From positions 1 to 12,568 of the forward strand of contig URNG01000094.1 of the NCBI GenBank assembly GCA_900549295.1: DNA of 12,568 nucleotides. Reading direction: 5' to 3'. Shown here piece after piece: positions 1-7,271 of the stretch (positions within the stretch are counted from its first letter, which is position 1; each line of letters starts with the position of its first letter). Made by a program: the position numbers and the translations under genes. This DNA is from an uncultured Rhodocyclaceae bacterium. Its GTDB lineage: Bacteria > Pseudomonadota > Gammaproteobacteria > Burkholderiales > Rhodocyclaceae. The notes beneath the pieces were generated by a model, which made no database searches, was not told the origin of the DNA, and saw only the letters and a program-made list of their open reading frames with translations.

Positions 1-2850
1 TGCCCGGAGTCGCCCGGGCCGAGGGAGCCAAAAGCCGATGGCGCGCTGCACTGGCTGGTGCATGCGGGAGCGCCCGATGCCGCCTATGTGCAGCCGCTGG
101 TGGAACGCCTTGCGGCCTGCCACGCGGTACATCGCACGGATTCACCAGAAGCCATCCAGGCCTGCGTCGCGCAGGAAAAAATCGACCAGATCATCTGGCT
201 GGCCCCTGAAGGAGCCGCTGACAACACCGATACCCTGCAAGAGCTTTTTGCTCTGGTGCAGTTTCTGGCGCAGCAGAACCCGGTGCCGCAGTTGCAGGTC
301 ATCACCCGGGGCGGCGCGCTGCTCGATGGGGTAACGGCGCGCAACCAGCCGGATCAGGCCGCGCTATGGGGCTTCTTGCGGGTGGTGACGAACGAGTTGC
401 CCGAGTTGAAGGCTCGGCTGATTGACCTGCCTGCAACGCCCGATGTGAACGCCAAACCGGACGCCCTGAACACCATCGCTCTTTACGCAGAGCTTCTTGC
501 CGGAGCGGCTGGCTCCCAGGAAAGCGAAGTGGTTTTAAGCGAAGCCGGACGTTTCGTGCCGCGCATGCAGCGCAGCAAATTACGGTCAACGCACGCTGGC
601 GTAACGCCAAACCGCTACCAGCTCGATTTCCGCACGCCCGGCCAGTTACGCAATCTCACATGGCTGGTGCAAGCAGAAAAAACCCTGCAAGCAGGCGAAA
701 TCGAAGTGCGGCCGCAAGCAACCGGCCTCAATTTCCGCGATGTCATGTACGTCATGGGCTTGTTGCCCGATGAAGCGGTGGAAAATGGCTTTGCCGGTGC
801 CAGCCTGGGGCTGGAGTTTTCCGGCATCGTCAGCCGGGTTGGGGCTGGTGTTGATGATCTGCGGCCTGGCGATGCCGTCATGGGCTTTGGTTCGGCCTGC
901 TTTGCCAGTCATGTCGTCACCCGCGCCAGCGCCGTCATACGCAAACCGGAAAACTGGAGTTTTGAAGCGGCGGCCACCGTGCCTACCACTTTCTTCACGG
1001 TGTATTACGCGCTCTGCCATCTGGCCAATGTGCAGCCGGGCGAGCGTGTGCTGATTCACGGTGCTGCCGGTGGCGTCGGTATTGCCGCGATCCAGTTGGC
1101 CCGCCATCTGGGTGCCGAGATTTTCGCTACCGCCGGGAATGACGAAAAACGCCTGTTCGTCGAGTTGCTGGGGGCAGATCACGTATTTGATTCGCGCAGT
1201 CTGGCCTACGCTGACCAAATTCTCGCCGCCACCGGCGGGGAAGGCGTCGATGTGGTGCTCAACTCGTTGGCCGGTGAAGCCATCCGCCGTAACCTGCACG
1301 TGTTGCGTCCCTTCGGGCGTTTCCTGGAACTGGGCAAACGCGATTTCTTTGAAAACACGCCGGTCGGTCTGCGGCCTTTCAAGGACAACATCAGCTATTT
1401 CGGCATCGACGCCGACCAGCTCCTGATTGCCCGTCCGCAACTGGCCGACCGTCTGTTCCGCGAAGTCATGGATCTGTTTGCAGCCGGGCATCTCTTCCCC
1501 CTGCCGCTACGCAGTTTCCCCGCCGGGCAAGTCGTGGATGCCTTCCGCTACATGCAGCAGGCACGCCAGATTGGCAAGGTGGTGGTGAGTTTTGCCGATG
1601 CCGAAATCACACCGCAAACCCTGGTGCCAACCATTGACACACTGCGCTTCAAAGCCGATGCCAGTTATCTGGTGACTGGCGGTTTGAGCGGTTTCGGCCT
1701 GGCGACGGCGCATTGGCTGGCTGAACACGGCGCCGGCCGCTTGATCCTCGCCAGCCGGCGCGGCAAGGATACGCCAGGAGCAGAAGGAATCGAGCAGAAC
1801 CTGAGCGCTCTCGGGGCGGAAGTGGAAATGGTACGCTGCGATGTCACCGACCCCGCCGCCCTGACGGCCCTGCTTGCCGCCATTCCGGCAGACAAGCCGC
1901 TCAAGGGCATCTTCCATGCCGCCATGGTGATTGATGATGCGCTCATTCCCAATCTCGATGCCGAACGTATGCAGCACGTGCTGGAGCCAAAAATCAAGGG
2001 TGCCTGGCAACTGCATGTCCAGACGCGCAACATGGCTCTGGATCATTTCCTGCTGTACTCCTCGGTGACCACGTATATCGGCAATCCGGGCCAGGCCAGC
2101 TATGTTGCCGCCAATGCCTGGCTGGAAGGGCTGGCCATCCACCGCCGCGCAGCCGGTTTGCCCGTGACCTGTATCGGCTGGGGGCCGATTGGCGATACGG
2201 GCTATCTCACGCGCAACAGCGCCGTACGCGATAGTCTGGAAAATCGCCTGGGTGCCGCGCCGCTCAAAACGGCCATGGCCCTGAAAATGCTCGAAAAAGC
2301 CTTGCAGGGGCGGGGTGGAAATCTTTCGATTGGCGATTTTTCCTGGCCGAATCTTGCGCGCATCCTGCCTTCCGCAGCGACAGGACGCTTTGCCCGCTTG
2401 CGCCAGATGGCAGCGGAAGAGGGCGTCGACGCGGGTAACCTGGAAGATTTTCAGGCGCTGATCGCGGGCAAAACACCGGCAGAAATCCACGGCATCATCC
2501 ATCAACTGGTGACGCAGGAAGTCGCTCAGGTACTCGCCATTGGGCCGGAGCGCATTGATCCTGCACGCTCACTCCATGATTTGGGATTGGATTCCCTGAT
2601 GGGCGTCGAGCTTGCCCTGGGGCTGGAAAGGCGCTTTGGCATCCAGATACCCGCCATGATGCTCAATGAAGGGCCGAGCGTGGAAAAAGTCACGGCGCGC
2701 ATCGTCGAACGTATCCAAGGCGAGGAAACCGGAGCCGACGATGCGGCAGGCAACGTGCAGGCACTGGCAAACCGGCATGGCGTTGAATTGCAGGCAGGCC
2801 AAATCGAGCGCATCGTCGCCGATATGGGAGATTCATCAATTTTGGACTAA
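1..2850 (+). CDS. Type I polyketide/fatty acid synthase, C-terminal part (structural KR-ER-KR-ACP), 5' truncated by window edge
   Basis: The frame is open from base 1 to the TAA at 2848-2850, so these 949 residues are the C-terminal part of a larger cytosolic multidomain synthase. Residues about 14-180 resemble the structural (non-catalytic) half of a ketoreductase. Residues about 210-535 are an enoylreductase, with the start motif GLNFRDV and the NADPH loop HGAAGGVG at 353-360. Residues about 555-740 are a ketoreductase: TGGLSGFG at 559-566, an IDD motif at 644-646 (B-type-like), and catalytic Tyr701 in ASYVAAN. Residues about 830-905 are an acyl carrier protein with LGLDSL, where Ser865 would carry phosphopantetheine. 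A tail of about 40 residues follows and there is no thioesterase. KS, AT and DH domains would lie upstream. A full reductive set implies a saturated acyl chain. With the downstream oxoamine synthase and capsule genes it resembles rhizobial RkpA. The family call is firm; the product and capsule role are inferred. Confidence 0.93.
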   Translation, partial: CPESPGPREPKADGALHWLVHAGAPDAAYVQPLVERLAACHAVHRTDSPEAIQACVAQEKIDQIIWLAPEGAADNTDTLQELFALVQFLAQQNPVPQLQVITRGGALLDGVTARNQPDQAALWGFLRVVTNELPELKARLIDLPATPDVNAKPDALNTIALYAELLAGAAGSQESEVVLSEAGRFVPRMQRSKLRSTHAGVTPNRYQLDFRTPGQLRNLTWLVQAEKTLQAGEIEVRPQATGLNFRDVMYVMGLLPDEAVENGFAGASLGLEFSGIVSRVGAGVDDLRPGDAVMGFGSACFASHVVTRASAVIRKPENWSFEAAATVPTTFFTVYYALCHLANVQPGERVLIHGAAGGVGIAAIQLARHLGAEIFATAGNDEKRLFVELLGADHVFDSRSLAYADQILAATGGEGVDVVLNSLAGEAIRRNLHVLRPFGRFLELGKRDFFENTPVGLRPFKDNISYFGIDADQLLIARPQLADRLFREVMDLFAAGHLFPLPLRSFPAGQVVDAFRYMQQARQIGKVVVSFADAEITPQTLVPTIDTLRFKADASYLVTGGLSGFGLATAHWLAEHGAGRLILASRRGKDTPGAEGIEQNLSALGAEVEMVRCDVTDPAALTALLAAIPADKPLKGIFHAAMVIDDALIPNLDAERMQHVLEPKIKGAWQLHVQTRNMALDHFLLYSSVTTYIGNPGQASYVAANAWLEGLAIHRRAAGLPVTCIGWGPIGDTGYLTRNSAVRDSLENRLGAAPLKTAMALKMLEKALQGRGGNLSIGDFSWPNLARILPSAATGRFARLRQMAAEEGVDAGNLEDFQALIAGKTPAEIHGIIHQLVTQEVAQVLAIGPERIDPARSLHDLGLDSLMGVELALGLERRFGIQIPAMMLNEGPSVEKVTARIVERIQGEETGADDAAGNVQALANRHGVELQAGQIERIVADMGDSSILD

Positions 2851-2864
2851 AGCCTGGGGTTTGC

Positions 2865-2892
2865 TTGACCTTGTCTTGGGTAAAAGGATAAA
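2865..2892 (+). promoter_or_regulatory. Candidate sigma-70 promoter before the MNT-HEPN cassette
   Basis: TTGACC at 2865-2870 matches the -35 consensus at five of six bases. GATAAA at 2887-2892 matches the -10 at four of six, with a 16-bp spacer. A shifted -10, TAAATT at 2889-2894, also scores four of six with an 18-bp spacer. The site lies in the 86-bp, A/T-rich gap after the synthase stop, about 45 bases before the next ATG. It could let the nucleotidyltransferase, HEPN and oxoamine synthase genes be transcribed apart from the synthase. No clear terminator precedes it, so read-through is also likely. This is sequence resemblance only. Confidence 0.4.
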
Positions 2893-2936
2893 TTGTTTCT
2901 TGTGTGAAAACGAACGTGTCTTAAAAGAAAACATAG

Positions 2937-3515
2937 ATGTCTGTATCGGATCTGCTTTTTCCCAACCAGTACCGCCGCAAGGTGTTGGCTTTGTTGCTGA
3001 TGAACCCGCAACAACGGGTGCATTTGCGCGAGTTGGCACGCCTGACCGGCGCATCGCCCGGCACCCTCAAGAAAGAACTGGATGTCCTGACGGCGACGGG
3101 GCTGCTGAATGTGGAAAGAGTCGGCAACCTGGCCCGGTTCAGTGCCAATACCGAGCATCCGGTTTACCCTGAATTGTCCGGGCTGATACGCAAAACCACG
3201 GGGCTGCATGATGTGCTGGCCGGCGCTTTTCAGGCATTGGGAGAGCAGGTCGAGGTAGCATTCGTGTTTGGGTCAATTGCCGGTGCGACTGAAACGACGC
3301 ACAGTGATGTGGATGTGATGGTGATTGGCAGTGCCGGTTTTGGTCAGGTGGTCAACGCGCTCTACGACGTGCAGACAACGTTGGCACGGGAGATCAACCC
3401 CAAGGTGATGACCCGTCAGGAGTGGCAGGCGAAACAGAACGAAGGAAACACCTTTGTGACCGAGTTGCTGAACAAGCCCAAACTTTTTGTGATGGGGAGC
3501 GTGAATGACCTCTGA
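2937..3515 (+). CDS. Winged-helix DNA-binding / minimal nucleotidyltransferase (MNT) domain protein
   Basis: The protein has 192 residues. Residues about 10-70 look like a winged helix-turn-helix (QQRVHLRELARLTGASPGTLKKELDVL, with a wing near residues 58-70), which suggests DNA binding and possible autoregulation. Residues about 95-190 are a polymerase-beta-type nucleotidyltransferase domain. They contain FGSIAGATETTHSDVDVMV at 111-129, with the Gly-Ser pair at 112-113 and metal-binding Asp124 and Asp126. A third acidic residue is not obvious. MNT proteins usually pair with a HEPN protein. In characterised MntA-HepT systems the MNT partner adds AMP to HEPN and silences it. Here the next gene is HEPN-like and starts 11 bases before this stop codon, so the two are probably translated together. 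A candidate promoter lies upstream; the ribosome site is weak. The fold call is firm. Antitoxin, regulator and housekeeping roles are all possible. Confidence 0.85.
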   Translation: MSVSDLLFPNQYRRKVLALLLMNPQQRVHLRELARLTGASPGTLKKELDVLTATGLLNVERVGNLARFSANTEHPVYPELSGLIRKTTGLHDVLAGAFQALGEQVEVAFVFGSIAGATETTHSDVDVMVIGSAGFGQVVNALYDVQTTLAREINPKVMTRQEWQAKQNEGNTFVTELLNKPKLFVMGSVNDL

Positions 3516-3933
3516 GCAATTCCTGAATTTGCAACGCATAGGCCAGTTGGACGCTGTGCCTTTTTCGTCAGAGTTGCTGGAAAAAATGCTCAACGTGGCA
3601 CGCGGCAGGCTGCAAGATGCACGGCGTGTGGAAAATAGCCTGGAAACACGGTTTGACTGTGCTTACACAACCATTCGGGCCATAGCCGATGCGGCGCTGC
3701 TCAAGCAGGGCTTTCGCACCCCGACCAGCAGGCCAGGGCATCACCAAATCACGTTGCAATGCTTGGTGCATACGATGGGCGTAGAGCCTTCAACCGTACG
3801 GGTGCTGGATGGTCTGCGCAAGCAGCGCAACCTGTCTGACTACGATGGTGAGTCGATCACCCTTAGCGTGTTCAAAGAGTGCCTGGAGCAAGCGGAGGCT
3901 TTGCTGGTCGTGGCGGACAAGGTGTTGAAATGA
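3505..3933 (+). CDS. HEPN-like protein, partner of the upstream nucleotidyltransferase
   Basis: This 142-residue, mostly helical protein overlaps the end of the nucleotidyltransferase gene by 11 bases, and its own TGA overlaps the ATG of the oxoamine synthase (ATGA at 3930-3933). Helices at about 22-70 (ELLEKMLNVARGRLQDAR...) and 82-142 match a HEPN layout. The signature near the C terminus is RKQRNLSDYDG, with Arg108, Asn109 and Tyr113. Catalytic HEPN RNases carry R-x4-6-H; here the residue at Arg+5 is Tyr rather than His, so RNase activity is uncertain. From memory, RN-x3-Y is common in one HEPN subgroup (SAV_6107-like), which I could not verify. HEPN plus MNT pairs often form toxin-antitoxin modules. 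This pair is unusual in being translationally chained into a capsule lipid operon. The assignment rests on motif, size and neighbour, not on a database match. Confidence 0.7.
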   Translation: MTSEQFLNLQRIGQLDAVPFSSELLEKMLNVARGRLQDARRVENSLETRFDCAYTTIRAIADAALLKQGFRTPTSRPGHHQITLQCLVHTMGVEPSTVRVLDGLRKQRNLSDYDGESITLSVFKECLEQAEALLVVADKVLK

Positions 3934-5264
3934 ACAAACACAAGCCCGGTCTGGTCGATCAAGCCAAGGCGCAACTGGTGCATCGTTTTCTGGCGCGCCG
4001 CAGCGCAGCGCAGGAGGCCGCGCTCGATCAATCCCGGCAAGGGGCGGGCGGTTCCAAAGTTGATGCGGCCTTGTGCCAGTTTTCTGCTTACCCGGCTTAC
4101 AAGAACATTCAAATCCAGCAGGCTGGCGCTCGCCAGTTCGGGATCGACAATCCGTTTTTCAAAACGCATGATGCCTTGGCCGGGGCTAGCAGCCAGATCA
4201 ACGGCAGAACCTATCTGAATTTCTCCAGCTATAACTACCTCAACCTGTCCGGTGACGCCCGCGTCAATCGGGCTGCGATTGACGCCATCGAGCGTTACGG
4301 GACTTCGCCTTCGGCCAGCCGTCTGGTAGCGGGTGAGCGTCCGGTTCAGCGCGAACTGGAAGAAGCCCTGGCCGATGTCTACGGGGTGGAAGACTGCGTG
4401 GTGATGGTGAGCGGACACGCTACCAATGTCACCACCATCGGCACCCTGTTCGGCCCGAAGGATCTGGTGGTGCACGATGCGCTTATCCATAACAGCGTGC
4501 TTGAAGGCATCCGTTTGTCGGGCGCGACGCGGCGCAGTTTTGCGCACAACGATCACCAGAAGCTGGATCAGCTTCTAAGCGAAATACGCGTCAATTTCGA
4601 GCGCGTACTCATCGTGATCGAAGGGCTGTACAGTATGGATGGCGACACGCCCGAGCTTGCACGCTTCATCGAAATCAAGAAACGCCACAAGGCTTTTCTC
4701 ATGGTCGACGAAGCGCATGCCCTCGGTGTTCTGGGCGCGCGCGGTTTGGGTAGCCATGAACATTCTGGCCTCTGCGGCAAGGATGTCGACATCTGGATGG
4801 GTACGCTGAGTAAATCGCTTGCCAGTTGCGGCGGCTATATCGCTGGCGATAAGGCTTTGGTCAGCATGCTCAAATACGCTGCGCCGGGGTTCGTCTACAG
4901 CGTCGGTTTGGCCCCCGTGCTGGCGGCGGCGGCATTGGCTGCCTTGCAGATCATGCGGGAGGAAAGCGGGCGGGTTGCTGCCCTGCGGGCGATCAGCCAG
5001 TATTGTCTGGCGGGCATGCAGGAGGCTGGCGTCGATACCGGGCTGGCGCAGGGGTTTCCTGTTATCCCCGCTCTGGTGGGGAACTCCATCAAGGCGATAC
5101 AGCTTTCCAACCGCCTGTTTCAGGCCGGTATCAATGCGCAGCCCATCATCCATCCTGCTGTTGAAGAAAAAGCCGCGCGTTTGCGCTTCTTCCTGTCGTC
5201 GGCACATGAAGAAAAAGACATTGATCGCCTGGTGAACAGCCTGCACGTTTGCCAGATTGAGTAA
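3930..5264 (+). CDS. PLP-dependent alpha-oxoamine synthase (AONS/KBL/SPT family, RkpG-like)
   Basis: This 444-residue fold-type I PLP enzyme would condense an acyl thioester with an amino acid, losing CO2, to give an aminoketone. Visible motifs are NFSSYNYLNLSG (97-108), YGTSPSASRLVAG (123-135), SGHATN with the PLP-stacking His163, DALIHNS (183-189), FAHND (204-208), DEAHALGVLG (260-269) with Asp260 and His263, and GTLSKSLASCGGYIAG (291-306) with Schiff-base Lys295. The family core starts about 55 residues later than in E. coli BioF, so there is an N-terminal extension. I chose the ATG at 3930, which overlaps the HEPN stop. An upstream in-frame GTG at 3879 would add 17 residues lying inside the HEPN gene. 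BioF in biotin synthesis is less likely, because no other bio genes are near and a synthase ending in ACP lies upstream. The likely acyl donor is that ACP. The amino acid cannot be read from sequence. Confidence 0.88.
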   Translation: MNKHKPGLVDQAKAQLVHRFLARRSAAQEAALDQSRQGAGGSKVDAALCQFSAYPAYKNIQIQQAGARQFGIDNPFFKTHDALAGASSQINGRTYLNFSSYNYLNLSGDARVNRAAIDAIERYGTSPSASRLVAGERPVQRELEEALADVYGVEDCVVMVSGHATNVTTIGTLFGPKDLVVHDALIHNSVLEGIRLSGATRRSFAHNDHQKLDQLLSEIRVNFERVLIVIEGLYSMDGDTPELARFIEIKKRHKAFLMVDEAHALGVLGARGLGSHEHSGLCGKDVDIWMGTLSKSLASCGGYIAGDKALVSMLKYAAPGFVYSVGLAPVLAAAALAALQIMREESGRVAALRAISQYCLAGMQEAGVDTGLAQGFPVIPALVGNSIKAIQLSNRLFQAGINAQPIIHPAVEEKAARLRFFLSSAHEEKDIDRLVNSLHVCQIE

Positions 5265-5324
5265 TAGACAAGAGACGTTCAGATTAAAATGTGCAACTTC
5301 TCATATTTTTCGATTTTCCCGACC

Positions 5325-6491
5325 ATGACCAATCTACGATTGTTGGGCTGCGTTCTGCCACTGACGATGCTGTTGTCTGCCTGCAGCACCATGCCTGACT
5401 GGATGTCGGCATCGGGGCCTAGTGCTGCGCAAATCGAAACCGTGCCGGAAAGTGAAACGATTGCCGGCGTGCATCTGCTCGATGTCGATGACGCCCTGGC
5501 GCGCAAGCTGGCGTCAGCGACGCGGCCTGTGCGTTTCGATCAGGTTTTTCCTCCGCAGTTGAGCAGGGATCATCTGGTGGGGCCGGGGGATGTGATCGAG
5601 GTATCTGTCTGGGAAGCGCCGCCCACCATGCTGTTTGGCGCGGTTAGCCTCGATCCGGGGACGGGGGTGCCCTCGACGCGGCCCGTGGTTTTTCCCGAGC
5701 AGATGGTGGCCTCCGATGGCAAGATCAGCATACCTTTCGCCGGTCGTATTCCGGTCGCGGGGCGCAGCCCCCAGCAGGTCGAGCTTGAAATTGTGCGCCG
5801 CCTGTCCGGCAAGGCCAACCAGCCGCAGGCATTGGTCAGGGTAATCAGGAACAATACCGCCAACGTCACCATTGTCGGCGATGTCAAAAACAGTGTGCGC
5901 ATGCCGCTGACCGCCCGTGGCGAGCGTCTGCTCGACGCTCTGGCGGCTGGCGGCGGAGTGAATCAGCCCGTGCACCTGATGACCGTGCAGATTTCACGGG
6001 CTGAAGTGACGGCAAGCATGCCTCTCGATCTGATTATTCGTGATCCCGGCCAGAATATTCCCTTGCAGCCGGGGGATGTGGTGACGGCCCTGTACCAGTC
6101 ACAGAGTTTCTCCATCCTGGGCGCAACGGGTAAAAACGAGGAAATTCCATTTGAAGCCAAAGGCATCTCGCTCGCTCAAGCCCTGGCCCGAGCCGGGGGG
6201 TTGGCGGATAACCGGGCCGATGCGCGTGGCGTATTCGTGTTCCGGTTTGCCGATAAACAGCAAGTGGCCCCCGACAGCACCTTGCTTTCTGCCAGCGATG
6301 GCACCATTCCCGTCGTCTATCGCATCAACCTGCGTGATCCTGCCGCATTTTTTGCGACACAAAACTTCCAGGTGCGTAACAAGGACGTGATCTATGTCGC
6401 CAATTCGCCCGAAGCGGAGTTGAACAAATTCCTGCGCCTGATCGTAACGGTGGCTTCTCCGGCAACCACTTTGAACCGGGCGTTCCAGTAA
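5325..6491 (+). CDS. Outer membrane polysaccharide export (OPX) lipoprotein, CtrA/BexD/KpsD type
   Basis: This protein would form the outer membrane channel for capsule export. From the ATG at 5325 it has 388 residues and starts with a lipoprotein signal: Arg5, a hydrophobic stretch 6-17, and lipobox LSAC with Cys20. An in-frame ATG at 5289 would add 12 residues (MCNFSYFSIFPT), giving a signal whose first positive charge comes late, so I prefer 5325. Neither start has a good Shine-Dalgarno. The polysaccharide export domain spans about 82-175, with GPGDVIEVSVWE at 86-97. Two SLBB-like repeats follow at about 180-258 and 262-358. The size fits CtrA/BexD (about 390 residues) better than E. coli KpsD (about 560). 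It is followed three bases after its stop by the permease gene. Confidence 0.92.
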   Translation: MTNLRLLGCVLPLTMLLSACSTMPDWMSASGPSAAQIETVPESETIAGVHLLDVDDALARKLASATRPVRFDQVFPPQLSRDHLVGPGDVIEVSVWEAPPTMLFGAVSLDPGTGVPSTRPVVFPEQMVASDGKISIPFAGRIPVAGRSPQQVELEIVRRLSGKANQPQALVRVIRNNTANVTIVGDVKNSVRMPLTARGERLLDALAAGGGVNQPVHLMTVQISRAEVTASMPLDLIIRDPGQNIPLQPGDVVTALYQSQSFSILGATGKNEEIPFEAKGISLAQALARAGGLADNRADARGVFVFRFADKQQVAPDSTLLSASDGTIPVVYRINLRDPAAFFATQNFQVRNKDVIYVANSPEAELNKFLRLIVTVASPATTLNRAFQ

Positions 6492-6494
6492 GCC

Positions 6495-7271
6495 ATGCGC
6501 GATCCTCTGGCGATCAGTTTTTCCGTCTGGCGGGCCATTTTCCTGCGCGAAGCCGTCGACCGCCTGTTTGACATGCGCGCCGCGTGGTTCTGGTTGCTGG
6601 CCGAACCGGTGATGCATATCGGATTCATAACTTTTGTGTTTACTGTTATCCGCATGCGCACGGTGAGCAATGCCGATGTCGTGATATGGATCGTCGCGGG
6701 CATGTTGGCGTTCTTCCTGTTTCGCCGCACGGGAACACAGGTGAGTCATGCCGTGGATTCCAACAAACCATTTTTTACCTATCGTCAGCTCAAACCGTTT
6801 GATACGGTAATTGCACGGGCGGTTCTGGAAGCCTTTGTGATGTGCCTGGTGAGCGCGGTTATTTTGTGCGCGGTTGCGCTGCTCGGCCATCAGGTGCTGC
6901 CCGCGGATTCTTTGTGGGTTCTGCTGGCGGCCCTGGGGCTGTGGCTGTTCGCCATCGGTTATGGCCTGATTGCGGCAGTGTTGATTGAGCTTGTGCCGGA
7001 ATCCCAGCATGTGCTGAAAATTATCATGATGCCGATGTACATCATCTCAGGCGTGATTTTTCCGCTGGCTGCAATTCCCAAACCCTACATTGATTACCTC
7101 ATGTTCAACCCGGTCGCGCACGGAATTGAACTGGTGCGCGCCGGGTTTTTCTCAGGTTATTACGTGGTTCCCGGCACCAGCATCGCTTATTTGTATGCCT
7201 GCGCTATCAGCACCGTATTTCTTGGGCTGCTGCTGTTCCGGCGTTATGACGATCAACTGGTGATGCGATGA
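6495..7271 (+). CDS. kpsM: Capsule polysaccharide ABC transporter, inner membrane permease (KpsM/CtrC/BexB type)
   Basis: This 258-residue membrane protein has about six hydrophobic segments, near 31-53, 62-77, 108-130, 139-164, 173-192 and 229-248. That is the usual layout of ABC-2 type capsule permeases. The motifs SNKPFFTYRQLKPFDTVIAR (89-108) and FNPVAHGIELVRAGFF (204-219) are characteristic of the KpsM family. The protein would form the inner membrane channel that moves the finished polymer out of the cytoplasm using ATP hydrolysis by the next gene's product. The gene starts three bases after the OPX stop and overlaps the ATPase gene in an ATGA at 7268-7271. Confidence 0.94.
   Translation: MRDPLAISFSVWRAIFLREAVDRLFDMRAAWFWLLAEPVMHIGFITFVFTVIRMRTVSNADVVIWIVAGMLAFFLFRRTGTQVSHAVDSNKPFFTYRQLKPFDTVIARAVLEAFVMCLVSAVILCAVALLGHQVLPADSLWVLLAALGLWLFAIGYGLIAAVLIELVPESQHVLKIIMMPMYIISGVIFPLAAIPKPYIDYLMFNPVAHGIELVRAGFFSGYYVVPGTSIAYLYACAISTVFLGLLLFRRYDDQLVMR

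Noticed and set aside
1507..2505. Long open frame on the - strand (332 residues) and others such as 3840-4556, 6099-7010 and 8686-9768
   Set aside because: They lie opposite well-supported genes, have compositions rich in His/Gln/Arg typical of antisense frames in GC-rich DNA, and show no domain motifs.
2851..2885. Terminator after the synthase gene
   Set aside because: The only pairing I could form (AAGCC with GCTT) is too short and no T-run follows it directly.
2666..3172. 168-residue + strand frame bridging the synthase end and the nucleotidyltransferase start
   Set aside because: It is out of frame with two supported genes and has no recognisable motif.
3879..3929. Upstream GTG start adding 17 residues to the oxoamine synthase
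   Set aside because: It lies wholly inside the HEPN gene, encodes a Gly-rich low-complexity run unlike the family, and the ATG at 3930 fits an ATGA overlap.
3930..5264. Annotation as bioF (biotin synthesis)
   Set aside because: Longer N terminus, no other biotin genes nearby, and context of an ACP-ending synthase and capsule export genes.
5278..5307. Possible promoter (TTCAGA, 18-bp spacer, CATATT) before the OPX gene
   Set aside because: Only four of six matches in each box, and similar-quality sites occur by chance in A/T-rich gaps.
5289..5324. Upstream ATG of the OPX lipoprotein
   Set aside because: It would give a longer signal with no early positive charge; the ATG at 5325 gives a standard 19-residue lipoprotein signal. 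Kept only as an alternative.
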